Source: Lysobacter antibioticus (lineage in GTDB: Bacteria; Pseudomonadota; Gammaproteobacteria; Xanthomonadales; Xanthomonadaceae). Taken from it: DNA of 56,518 nucleotides. The first letter of the stretch is position 1. The number at the start of each line of letters is the position of its first letter. The stretch is taken from NCBI RefSeq assembly GCF_000731095.1, contig NZ_JMTZ01000015.1:1-56518 (forward strand), in the 5' to 3' direction. The position numbers were made by a program, and so were the translations under genes. Positions 18,109-26,672 of this stretch are shown here, piece after piece. Below the pieces are notes generated by a model. It was not told where the DNA came from and did not search any database. It saw nothing but the letters and a program-made list of their open reading frames with translations.

Positions 18109-18315
18109 TTACTCGTCGCCTTCTTCTTCCTCGTCTTCGTCCTCTTCTTCCTCGTCGTCTTCGTAGGGCAGCCCCATCGAATACGCGAAGCGCGGCTCGC
18201 CGTCCGCGCGATGTCCGGTGGCGATCGCGAGAATCACCCAGCCGTCCTGCAGACGCTGGTTGACGTCCGACAACTCGTCGGTCTGCACCACTTCTCCGAT
18301 CGTCTCAAAGTCCAC
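18109..18315 (-). CDS. Small protein with poly-acidic tail
   Basis: 68 aa starting at a GTG, with GGAG about 8 bases upstream. Residues 1-50 form a small domain (MDFETIGEVVQTDELSDVNQ, then GWVILAIATGHRADGEPRFAYSMG shortened here). The last 18 residues are almost all Asp and Glu. The first part resembles the small Xanthomonadaceae family with the block RLQDGWVIL. Its role is unknown. The acidic tail would bind metals or basic proteins, or mimic nucleic acid. Confidence 0.7.
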   Translation of the reverse strand: MDFETIGEVVQTDELSDVNQRLQDGWVILAIATGHRADGEPRFAYSMGLPYEDDEEEEDEDEEEEGDE

Positions 18316-18401
18316 TGTCTAGCTCCGCTGGAAGAAGCGCGAAGGATACGACAGGTCGGCAGCACTGATAAGAACGCGCCCGACCATGCTTACCGACAGC
18401 C

Positions 18402-19610
18402 TCAGCTGCGCACGAAGATCTCGACCCGGCGGTTGAGCTGACGGCCGCCTGGATTGTCCTGGCCGCCGATTTCGTTGGGCGCCACCGGCAAGGATTCGCC
18501 ATAGCCCCTGGCCGAGGCGTCGGCGGCGGCGCCGCGCTGCCGCAAGGCCTCGACCACGGCATCGGCACGACGCGCCGACAGGGATTGGTTGTAATCGTCG
18601 CTGCCCTTGGCATCGGTATGGCCGCCGATCTCCATGCCGTCGGACTCGATGTCCTTGAGCGCGCCCGCAAGCGCATCGAGCACCTTGGCCGCGTCGGCGC
18701 GGATATCGGATTTGTCGAAGTCGAACAAAACCCGGTCGTTGAGGGTGACCAGATAACCGCAAGGTGCGCCCGGCGGGGCGAACTTCTTGATCGGCGGGAA
18801 GCGCCCGGCCGGCGGCACCTTAGCCAGCGGTTCCATCTTGATGGTGCGCGCCGGCGTGCCGACCTGGCCGGTGCCGTCGCCGTTGTTGCGGATCAATCCC
18901 TGCGGACCGTTCCACGTGCCCGAACCGTCCTTGTCGATCGTGACCAGGCCCAGGGGCCCGTTCCAGGTACCGCTGCCGTCGCCGTTGTTGCGGATCAGGC
19001 TGCCTTCGCCATTCCAGGTGCCGGCGCCCTTGGCATCCAGGGTGATCATGCCCGCCGGCCCGTTGTAGCTGCCGGAACCGTCGGCCTCGACGCGGACGAT
19101 GGCATCGTCTTCGCCGTCCTCGCCGCCGTTGATGCTGCCGCTGCCGTCGCGGTTGACCACGACCAGCCCGCCTTCGAAGTTGGCGCTGCCGCTGCCGTCG
19201 GCGGCGATACGGAAGATGCCGGCATCGCCGTTGCGGCTCAGATTGCCCTGCGCGTCGACGCTGGTGATGCCGGCGTCGCGCACCAGACCGCCGCCGGCGT
19301 CGCAGCGGGCCGGGCTCACGCTGATCCCGGCGATCGGGTCGAGAATCTCCTGCATCGACGATTCCAATGCCCGCTGTGCCGGCGTCACGCCGACGATCTC
19401 CGGCACCACGATCACCGGAATCGCCGGGAACGCATCGGCGGCCGCACGATCGGCGCGGGCCTCGTCATCGGTTTCGCTGTCGGTTGCCGGGGCGGCGGTC
19501 GTCGCTGCTCGATCCGGCGTTGTCGCGGCCGCGACGTCCGCGGCCCGATCCTGGCCGCAGGCGGCGGCCAGCGCGCATGCGAGCGCCAATGCCCATCCTG
19601 AAATACGCAT
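18402..19610 (-). CDS. OmpA-family lipoprotein with glycine-rich repeat region
   Basis: 402 aa from the ATG at 19610 (AAGGATGCG upstream). Lipobox ALAAACG with the lipid Cys near residue 19. An Asp/Ala/Thr-rich linker follows. From about residue 125 to 265 there are roughly seven imperfect units of about 20 aa built on DGSGTWNGP or NNGDGSGTWNG, which looks like a beta-solenoid or beta-roll. The C-terminal 115 aa are an OmpA peptidoglycan-binding domain: VLFDFDKSDIRADAAKVLDA, IGGHTDAKGSDDYNQSLSARR, NRRVEIFVRS. It should sit in the outer membrane, grip peptidoglycan, and expose or stiffen the repeat section. Confidence 0.85.
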   Translation of the reverse strand: MRISGWALALACALAAACGQDRAADVAAATTPDRAATTAAPATDSETDDEARADRAAADAFPAIPVIVVPEIVGVTPAQRALESSMQEILDPIAGISVSPARCDAGGGLVRDAGITSVDAQGNLSRNGDAGIFRIAADGSGSANFEGGLVVVNRDGSGSINGGEDGEDDAIVRVEADGSGSYNGPAGMITLDAKGAGTWNGEGSLIRNNGDGSGTWNGPLGLVTIDKDGSGTWNGPQGLIRNNGDGTGQVGTPARTIKMEPLAKVPPAGRFPPIKKFAPPGAPCGYLVTLNDRVLFDFDKSDIRADAAKVLDALAGALKDIESDGMEIGGHTDAKGSDDYNQSLSARRADAVVEALRQRGAAADASARGYGESLPVAPNEIGGQDNPGGRQLNRRVEIFVRS

Positions 19611-19833
19611 CGCATCCTTCCTTGATGTAACCGAGGCGCATAGATACACGAGCGTCCGTGACAGTGGCAAGCGAAGGCGGCCACCGACGCGGGCCGGGAG
19701 GGGCTGCAGCCATCGCCTTCGGCCCACCGCGTCTCGCACGCAAGCTCACGCCGATCCGCTCCCTGGTACCTCCCACGGCGCCTGAGTACCATGCCGGCTC
19801 GTCGTCCCGACTGTCGTCACCAGGAGTAAGACC

Positions 19834-20901
19834 TTGCAAAAGTCATTTGCTGTCTGTGGTTTGTTGATCGGCCTGTTCGGTTGCGGCGATGCCTTCGCGC
19901 AAGTCGACCTGTCCACGCTCGACCGGCGCATGGCTGGACCGTCCACGCAGGTGCTGGTATTGGGCTCGGTGCATCTCAGCGGCCTGCCGAAGGACTTCAA
20001 ACACGACTCTCTGGCGCCGGTGATCGATCGTCTGGCCGCGTTCAAGCCCGACGTCATCACCATCGAGGCGATTTCGGGCGAGCAATGCGATCTGGCCGCG
20101 CGCCATCCGGCGATCTACGGTGCGGAAGGGCTGGCGCCGTACTGCCGCAAGACCGACGCGGCGAAGGCCGCGACCGGGCTGGACGCGCCGGCGGCGATCG
20201 CCGAAGCGCACAAGATACTGAAGGACTGGCCGGCGGCGCCCTCGCCCGCACAGCGCCGCCGTCTCGCCGCGGTGTTCATGGCCGCCAACGACAAGGCCTC
20301 GGCCCTGGTGCAATGGCTGCAACTGCCGCAGGCCGAGCGCCACAGCGGCGAAGGCCTCGACGATGTCCTGGTCGCGTCGCTCGAAAAGGCGATGCTGCAC
20401 AACGACGAAAGCCTGCTGATCGGCGCACGCCTGGCCGCGCGCCTGGGCCTGCAGCGCCTGTATGCGGCCGACGACCATACCGGCGACAACGTCGCTATCG
20501 CCGATGAGGCCGCGTACGGAAAGGCGGTCCAGACCGCCTGGGAAGCGGCTGCCGCACCGATGGGCCAGATTCTCGAACGCGAAGAAGCCTTGATCAAGAG
20601 CGGCGACATGCTGGCGCTGTACCGCTACGCCAACCGCCCGGACGTCTTGCGCACCGTCGTCGACGGCGATTTCGGCTCCGCCTTGCGCGACACTTCGCCC
20701 GAGCACTACGGCCAGTTGTATGTGGCCGGCTGGGAAACCCGCAACCTGCGCATGGTCGCCAACATCCGCGCCGCGTTCCGCGAACGCCCCGGCGCGCGCG
20801 TGCTGTCGATCGTCGGCCGCACCCACAAGCCCTGGTTCGACGACCTGCTGGGACAGATGCAGGGCGTGGAGATCGTCGATGCGGGCCAGGTACTGAAGTA
20901 A
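19834..20901 (+). CDS. Exported DUF5694-like protein
   Basis: 355 aa starting at TTG. AGGAG ends 7 bases before it and the signal peptide (MQKSFAVCGLLIGLFGCGDA, then FAQ) begins there, so the rare start is well supported. After the signal it reads QVLVLGSVHLSGLPKDFK and, near the end, RVLSIVGRTHKPWFDDLL. The GSVHL and VGRTHKPW elements match DUF5694, a family distantly like the TraB/ChaN fold with conserved His and Glu residues. No enzymatic activity is established. Secreted or periplasmic. Convergent with the 547-aa orphan gene. Confidence 0.75.
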   Translation: MQKSFAVCGLLIGLFGCGDAFAQVDLSTLDRRMAGPSTQVLVLGSVHLSGLPKDFKHDSLAPVIDRLAAFKPDVITIEAISGEQCDLAARHPAIYGAEGLAPYCRKTDAAKAATGLDAPAAIAEAHKILKDWPAAPSPAQRRRLAAVFMAANDKASALVQWLQLPQAERHSGEGLDDVLVASLEKAMLHNDESLLIGARLAARLGLQRLYAADDHTGDNVAIADEAAYGKAVQTAWEAAAAPMGQILEREEALIKSGDMLALYRYANRPDVLRTVVDGDFGSALRDTSPEHYGQLYVAGWETRNLRMVANIRAAFRERPGARVLSIVGRTHKPWFDDLLGQMQGVEIVDAGQVLK

Positions 20902-21018
20902 GGGCCTGAAGTAAGCGCCTTGAGTAAGCCGCCGACCTGAGCGCGGCGAACGGCGCGGACGACGAGCCGGGCGCGAGCCCGGCCCGTCGACGACGCCGCA
21001 TAGCGATAGCTGCGCAAT

Positions 21019-21044
21019 GGCCGCGACCCAATCGGGTCGCGGCC
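21019..21044. terminator. Terminator hairpin between convergent genes
   Basis: An 11-bp stem GGCCGCGACCC with an AATC loop. It ends 10 bases from the stop codon at 21054 and serves the leftward gene, possibly both. Confidence 0.7.
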
Positions 21045-21053
21045 GTCCACGCC

Positions 21054-22697
21054 TCACTGCGTGATCGCGCGCCGGGTCTGCTCGTTGCCGGCCTGGACCT
21101 GCGTTTCCGCCGGCGCCACCTGCGCGACGGTCGGCGCCCGCTCCAGGCCTTGGGTCGGAGTGAACTTCTCCGCCCGGCTGATATCGACCGGGCCGGACAC
21201 CATCAACTGCGGGTACTGGTACAACTTGATCGCCGCCAATGCCGCCTTGTCCTGGCGGTGCGAGCAATCTTCCGCGGTTTCCATCTGCCCGTCCGTCTTC
21301 GGGCGCGGCCCTGCGGTGATGTCGTTGACCAGATGACTGAATCGTTCCAGCTTGTCCTTCGCTTGCTCCAGCCTTTTTTCTCTCGCCGCCTCGCCCTCCT
21401 GGCTCGTTCCCGACGAAGTCGGGTCTTTGCTCGAGTTCGCCAAGACGTCTTGATACAAACCATAGTAGGTCTTGTACAAGCCGACATGGACATTCATGGT
21501 CAACGCCTTCTTCGCGTCTTGGCCGGCGAACAATCGGCTGGAGGTTTCGTACTCGTCGACCTCCGTGCCGAAATGACGTTTCGCCTTGCCCGCCGACGGT
21601 TCGGCGCCGCCGTAGGTGGCGAATCCGTCGGCGCCCTCCATGCGCTTTCTCGCATCCGCTGCGGTCGTGCCGCCGGCGGGATATACCGGGTCGCGCAGCG
21701 TCATCACGCTTAGCCGTTCCGGCGCGGTGAAATCGCCCAGCCCGAAGGTGAAGGACTGCGCCTTGGCCGCCATCGCCGAGGACGCCACTTCCGGCGTCTC
21801 GCGCAGATAGCGGGTGGCCCCGAGCATCTCGCGCTTCAAGGCATCGTTGGTCTGCGGATAGACATTGAAGAATGCGTAATCGTGCGTCGCCAGATGCTGG
21901 GTATTGGTGTCCGAGGTGTGGGTGACCTTGGCCGCGCGACTCGTATCGCCGGTCAGGCCCTTGGCGAAACCCTGGATCGCATGACGGTCGGCGGTGGGCA
22001 GGATATGGCTGGCGATATCGCCGTTGGTCGCATGCGTGGCCAGACCGCCGCCGTAACGCTTCCAGACATCCTCCGACGCGGCACCGACCAATTTGTCGTA
22101 GGTGGCCAACTTGGGATCGGCGGCGAACAGCTTCTGATACTTGTCGAGTTCGGAGGCGAGCCCTTCCAGGTTCTTCGCGGAAATCGCAGTGAGTTGCTCC
22201 TGCGCCCCCAACTTCTTGAACCCCGGTTCACGCGTTGCCGGATGGCCTTTCAGCATCGGGCTGGCGACCAGGGTGGCCGCATCCGTATCCGGGTTGTGCG
22301 CGGGCGCGTAGGCCGCGTACAGCTTGGACTCGACCTGGCCGCGCGTCAGCTTGCCATCGGAGTCGCCATCCGGGAAACGAGCGGCCGCGAAGAGGTTCTT
22401 GGCCAGCGCCTCGCCGCCGTGCGCCTTGGCTTCGACCATGCCGGACAGCCGCTCGGACAGTTTCGCCAGCTTCGCCTGCCTGGCATCGCGGTCTGCTTCG
22501 CTGGCGCCGTCGAGCAGGGCCGCAGGATAGTTCCTGCCTATCTTCAGCTCCTTGTCCCTGTCCGGCAGCAGTTGCTTGAGCAGATCGGGGTCGTTCTTCT
22601 TCAAGTAATTATTGATGTCGCTGACGACTTTCTTATCGCCGAAGTAAAACCCACTCGACCCGTCCAACAGAACTTTCAGTTGCGCGCCCGTGCTCAC
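21054..22697 (-). CDS. Soluble orphan protein (547 aa), possible effector
   Basis: Not recognised. Starts at a GTG with GGAG 9 bases upstream. No signal peptide or membrane segment. At about residues 105-120 is FPDGDSDGKLTRGQVES, which resembles an EF-hand calcium loop (DxDxDG), although Gln replaces the usual Glu at position 12. The middle holds THDYAFFNVYPQTND and the His-rich stretch IASHILPTADRHAIQGF. The last 50 residues are Pro, Thr, Gln and Glu-rich. Soluble, multi-domain and Lys-rich without family hits by eye. Such proteins in Lysobacter can be exported by specialised secretion systems, but nothing here proves it. Confidence 0.6.
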   Translation of the reverse strand: MSTGAQLKVLLDGSSGFYFGDKKVVSDINNYLKKNDPDLLKQLLPDRDKELKIGRNYPAALLDGASEADRDARQAKLAKLSERLSGMVEAKAHGGEALAKNLFAAARFPDGDSDGKLTRGQVESKLYAAYAPAHNPDTDAATLVASPMLKGHPATREPGFKKLGAQEQLTAISAKNLEGLASELDKYQKLFAADPKLATYDKLVGAASEDVWKRYGGGLATHATNGDIASHILPTADRHAIQGFAKGLTGDTSRAAKVTHTSDTNTQHLATHDYAFFNVYPQTNDALKREMLGATRYLRETPEVASSAMAAKAQSFTFGLGDFTAPERLSVMTLRDPVYPAGGTTAADARKRMEGADGFATYGGAEPSAGKAKRHFGTEVDEYETSSRLFAGQDAKKALTMNVHVGLYKTYYGLYQDVLANSSKDPTSSGTSQEGEAAREKRLEQAKDKLERFSHLVNDITAGPRPKTDGQMETAEDCSHRQDKAALAAIKLYQYPQLMVSGPVDISRAEKFTPTQGLERAPTVAQVAPAETQVQAGNEQTRRAITQ

Positions 22698-22947
22698 GTG
22701 TTCGATCTCCTTTGCGCTGTTCGATTTGCACCGTCATCGGTTCCGGCGCCATACGGTTGGGCTTCGGCGGCGGGCTTCGACAGCAGTCCTATAACAACGC
22801 AAGAGCGTAAGCGCAACGGCCATCGCATGTGGACGATGGCGCCGAACGGCGGGAATCCGCAAACTTCATCGCAAACTGCATCACAAACTGCATGGCGAGT
22901 CCGGCGCATCGATCATTCGCGACCGCCTGCATCGCGTCAGGCAAGCA

Positions 22948-24021
22948 TCACGGCCGGGCCAGACGCTGGATATGGACGGCATCGCGCCATCGGTACTGCA
23001 TGGCGGCGACCAGCGCATGCATCAACAGGATCCTGCGATCCGCCTGCGCGCCCTGGGCCTTGGCGCGATCGGCCGCATCTCGGCCGTCCCGGTAATAGAC
23101 GCTCAACAGTCGTACACCGACTTCTTCGCTGGTGCGCTCGCGCGGCACCGGCGCGTGGCCCAGCGCGGCGACCATCGACTCGGCCACCGACCAGGTCGAC
23201 CACGGGTTCTGCCCAGTGACGAGACGGCCATCGACGACGGTGTTGTCGAGATAGATCGGACCTTCGACGTAGCGGGCGCCGTGGCCGGCGATGCGCTCCT
23301 GCAACAGGAACGGAAACAGACGGCGCGCATCCTTCAGCAGGAACAGTTCTTCGTCGTTGCTGAACCCGGTCATGCGCTTGCCCTCGATCAGGCGTCGGCC
23401 GTTGCCGAGACGCACCTCCAACAGCGCGGCGGGTCCGTGACAGACCGCGCCGACGATGCCGCCACGGTCGTACACCGCGCCGACGATGCGCTGTATCTCG
23501 CGATGGCCGGGGAAGTCGAACATCGCGCCCTTGCCGCCGACGAAGTACACCGCGGCGTAACGGGACGGGTCGACCTGCGCCAACGGCACGGAGCGATCCA
23601 GCTTGGCGATGGCCTGCGCATCGTTGAGAAAGGCGTAGTCGGCGGCGACCAGTTCGTCGTCGAGCCGCATCGGCGGCTTGCCGCCTAGCGGACTGGCGAT
23701 GTCGACCTCGAATCCGTTCGCGACGAACACGTAATAGGCGCGCGACAACTCGGTCAGTTCGAACCCGGCCTTCTTGCCCGAGGCGCCGATGGCGGCGGTG
23801 CTGGTCAGCACGGCCAGGATGCGGCCACGCGATTCGCCGACGCCGGCCCGCATGAAAGCCAGATCGGTCGACCGGCTGGCGGGATCGGCCAGCGCTTGCT
23901 CGTCCAGGCGGAAGCCGTCGGCATACCAATAGCCGGCGAGGGCCAGCAGCGACAGCGTGCACAACGTCGCCAACAGTGCGGTCTTCAATTTCTTCCAATA
24001 GCCGGTGCGCATCGCCGCCAT
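22948..24021 (-). CDS. Membrane-anchored DJ-1/PfpI-type protein
   Basis: 357 aa. An N-terminal membrane anchor (residues 12-33, LKTALLATLCTLSLLALAGY) is followed by a class I glutamine-amidotransferase-like domain of the DJ-1/PfpI/Hsp31 type. Family features seen: FELTELSRAYYVFVANGFEV, AVYFVGGKGAMFDFP, and the nucleophile elbow GAVCHGPAALL with Cys194. Related proteins are chaperones, glyoxalase-III-like enzymes or deglycases; a membrane-tethered form is less usual. The ATG at 24021 has no strong ribosome binding site, and 24012 is an alternative start. Confidence 0.85.
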   Translation of the reverse strand: MAAMRTGYWKKLKTALLATLCTLSLLALAGYWYADGFRLDEQALADPASRSTDLAFMRAGVGESRGRILAVLTSTAAIGASGKKAGFELTELSRAYYVFVANGFEVDIASPLGGKPPMRLDDELVAADYAFLNDAQAIAKLDRSVPLAQVDPSRYAAVYFVGGKGAMFDFPGHREIQRIVGAVYDRGGIVGAVCHGPAALLEVRLGNGRRLIEGKRMTGFSNDEELFLLKDARRLFPFLLQERIAGHGARYVEGPIYLDNTVVDGRLVTGQNPWSTWSVAESMVAALGHAPVPRERTSEEVGVRLLSVYYRDGRDAADRAKAQGAQADRRILLMHALVAAMQYRWRDAVHIQRLARP

Positions 24022-24193
24022 CTCATGATTGCCGTCGCACGCACCTTAGGCGGCCGATGTGAAACGAACTTCAAACCCCGGCCGCCTCGACGACCTCGGT
24101 CGCGACAGGTGCGAACGCCTGAGGCATCGAGGCGGACGCGACCGGCCGGCGCAGGCGTGCGAAGCTTGGCGTTCCCCAAGACCCGACCGAACC

Positions 24194-24556
24194 ATGACCC
24201 ACCGACTTTTCGTTTATGGAACGCTCGCGCCGGGACGGCCGAACGAGCACGTCCTTGCCGGCATCCCCGGTACGTGGGAGCCGGCCAGCGTCACCGGCAC
24301 CTTGTTGCAGGAAGGCTGGGGCGCGGCCGTCGGCTATCCCGGCATCGTCCTCGACCCGGACGGCGCCGAGGTCGATGGCCTGCTGTTCGAATCGGAGCGC
24401 CTGCCCGAACATTGGGCGCGCCTGGATGCCTTCGAGGGCGAAGGCTACGAGCGCGTGCTGACCGCGGCAAAGCGCAAGGACGGCCGTTCGGTCGACGCCT
24501 ATATATACAAACTCAGCGCACAGGGCACGCCGCCCGGCCCGTCGGGTGACAGCTGA
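24194..24556 (+). CDS. Gamma-glutamylcyclotransferase-like (AIG2) protein
   Basis: 120 aa. It begins FVYGTLAPGRPNEHVL, the YGTLxxG substrate-binding loop of the GGCT/AIG2 fold. Further on is LDAFEGEGYERV, where Glu81 is at the place of the catalytic Glu. Members cyclise gamma-glutamyl amines or dipeptides to 5-oxoproline. Cytoplasmic. The ATG at 24194 starts right at the fold; longer in-frame versions have Arg-rich prefixes without homology. Confidence 0.87.
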   Translation: MTHRLFVYGTLAPGRPNEHVLAGIPGTWEPASVTGTLLQEGWGAAVGYPGIVLDPDGAEVDGLLFESERLPEHWARLDAFEGEGYERVLTAAKRKDGRSVDAYIYKLSAQGTPPGPSGDS

Positions 24557-24664
24557 GGCCGCACTCGGTATGTTCTGCGCCCTGGCATTCGACGGCGCTT
24601 GTTCGAACACGCCAGCTCATCTGTCGCACGAAGCGACGCGAACGGCAGCACGCAAAGGAAGCCC

Positions 24665-25456
24665 ATGGCCACCACCCTGCAGTTAGGCAAGGACGAACTG
24701 GTCGCGAAAGCGCTGCGCAGCATGCAACACCTGCTGCCGGACAACAGCTGGACCACCCGCCAGAAGCTCGCCCTGACCTGCCGGATCCTGTTCGACGCCG
24801 GTCACGACTCCGGCCTGGCCGGCCAGATCACCGCCCGCGCCGAAGTCCCGGGCACCTACTACACCCAGCGGCTCGGTCTGGGCTTCGACGAGATCAGCGA
24901 GCGCAACCTGCTGCTGGTCGACGAGGACTTGAACGTGCTCGAAGGCGACGGCATGGCCAACCCGGCCAACCGTTTCCACAGTTGGATCTACCGCGCGCGT
25001 CCGGACGTCAACTGCATCATCCATACCCATCCGCTGCACATCGCCGCCCTGTCGATGCTGGAGGTGCCGCTGATGGTCTCGCACATGGACATCTGTCCGT
25101 TGTTCGACGACTGCGCCTTCCTCAAGGACTGGCCGGGCATCCCGGTCGGCAACGAAGAAGGCGAGATCATCTCCCAAGCCCTCGGCGACAAGCGCTCGAT
25201 CCTGCTCGCCCACCACGGCCAGCTCGTCGCCTGCGCCAGCGTGGAAGAAGCCTGCGTGCTAGCCGCGCTGTTCGAGCGCGCCGCCAAGATGCAGTTGCTG
25301 GCGATGGCGGCCGGCGAGATCAAGCCGCTGCCGCCGGCGCTGGCACGCGAAGCCCACGACTGGATCTCCACCCCGAAGCGCAGCCAGGTCGCCTTCGCCT
25401 ACTACGCCCGTCGCGCGCTCAAGCAGCACGGCGACTGTCTCGACGCCGCCGGCTGA
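24665..25456 (+). CDS. Class II aldolase/adducin family protein
   Basis: 263 aa, ATG at 24665 with AAAGGA upstream. The metal-binding pair of the family is present: HTHPLH (His120, His122 and His125) and LLAHHGQLV (His183 and His184). Other family blocks are SGLAGQITAR, and GFDEISERNLLLVDEDLNVL (given here in part). Family members cleave or epimerise phosphorylated sugars such as fuculose or ribulose phosphate, or act in methionine salvage. The substrate is not readable here. Last gene before the long gene-free stretch. Confidence 0.88.
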   Translation: MATTLQLGKDELVAKALRSMQHLLPDNSWTTRQKLALTCRILFDAGHDSGLAGQITARAEVPGTYYTQRLGLGFDEISERNLLLVDEDLNVLEGDGMANPANRFHSWIYRARPDVNCIIHTHPLHIAALSMLEVPLMVSHMDICPLFDDCAFLKDWPGIPVGNEEGEIISQALGDKRSILLAHHGQLVACASVEEACVLAALFERAAKMQLLAMAAGEIKPLPPALAREAHDWISTPKRSQVAFAYYARRALKQHGDCLDAAG

Positions 25457-26295
25457 TCCAGCCTACCGATCCGGCTCCGGCCGATGCCGCACGCGTCGGC
25501 CGGAGGACGCATGGCGTCGCTTCGTCCATTGCTCCGTCCATTCGATCGCGTATCCAACACTCGCCACAAGGGCGTGCACGCTGACGGCATAGACCGGCGG
25601 TTCGCCGCTTCGCGAGACCCGAGTGACGCGGCTGCCTTACGGCTCGGTCGAAATCGCTGGCGCCGCGCATAGCGGACGCTTCGATCGCGTATCGCCATCG
25701 GTGCCGATTCCGAACTTTGGCGTACGGAAACCTGTGCCGAGCCTGCGGTTTTCTCACTGCAGCGGCGATTCGATGCCGACCTCATCACATCGACACCGAT
25801 AACAAGACGCGATGTCGTCCGCTGCGACGAGGCTTTCTTATATCTGGGCACATGCAACGGACACGTCGGCCCGAACGCACCATGCCCTCGGCTCGCGAAC
25901 CGCCGGGCGCATCCGGCGTGCGCATCGCAAACATGACCTACGTTATTCATCGTCGATGAATGCAATCACAGATTCGCGATGCAAAAGGCAACCCACATCA
26001 AGTTGAAACATCGACGCTTCTATCTATCGAACGCCTGCTGCGAAGCCGGCAACCGATCACTTTCGAACACGCCGCCCTCACGTTTATTCGTGCTCGGCGA
26101 TCTCCGAACGCGCAAGACGACAGTCACACGCGGGCCTTACGCCGAAAGTCTTATATCGACCTTCGACTAATGAAAATCCGTATTTTTCACGGCTTTCGCA
26201 CAAGCGATCGATCAGTTATGAAACACGCGAATAGTCCTTTTTTTGCGTAGATTCGTTTCCTCAGTTCGGATCACAAAATTTAGTCAACTGCATCG

Positions 26296-26317
26296 AACAA
26301 CGCATGTTGACGTTGTT
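26296..26317. repeat. Inverted repeat AACAACG-N8-CGTTGTT, candidate operator
   Basis: A perfect 7-bp inverted repeat with an 8-base spacer. It overlaps the putative -35 element of the operon promoter. Position and symmetry fit a dimeric regulator site. No regulator gene is in the operon, so the protein would be encoded elsewhere. Confidence 0.35.
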
Positions 26318-26336
26318 GCTTTGGATAATCGATAGT
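26307..26336 (+). promoter_or_regulatory. Candidate sigma-70-like promoter for the operon
   Basis: TTGACG (26307-26312) followed after 18 bases by GATAGT (26331-26336). It is the best-looking pair in the AT-rich stretch. The -10 is weak, so this is a suggestion only. Confidence 0.3.
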
Positions 26337-26672
26337 GAATCGACATGGAGTGCAACGCACAGGGATAGATCGAAAGTGCTTCTGTAACGCCACCCTTCTC
26401 CACGATCTCGCGCATCAATGCGCGAAGCCGACGTCATGCCGCCGATAGCGGCCACCGAAGGCTTCGCCTCTGCGCAGCCGCTGGCTTCAGGGGACAAACG
26501 CAGCAGACCTGTCGCCGCATGCGGATGCGGTCCGGGTGAGTTTTTGCCCAAGCTTTCATCGAACCGACCGTTTTCATCGACTCGACAGCGCGTCGCGCCG
26601 CCGTGCGCAAGCGCGCATCGACCGACTCTCTACGAACATCCGCCCCAGCCGATCAGCAAGGAGCCAAGCGCA

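Larger units (their letters stand above)
25457..26672. other. Gene-free leader region upstream of the pABA operon, about 1.2 kb
   Basis: No ORF here looks real: the frames present are short, Arg-rich and without ribosome binding sites. From about 25,950 to 26,400 the DNA becomes distinctly richer in A and T than the rest of the window, with runs such as CCTTTTTTTGCG near 26,237. It contains the candidate promoter and the inverted repeat listed next. The first operon start codon is about 340 bases downstream of that promoter, so a long 5' untranslated leader is possible. Confidence 0.5.

Noticed and set aside
25960-26250. Possible 96-aa gene in the leader region
   Set aside because: No ribosome binding site and low-complexity basic composition with no family features. 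It lies in the AT-rich control region.
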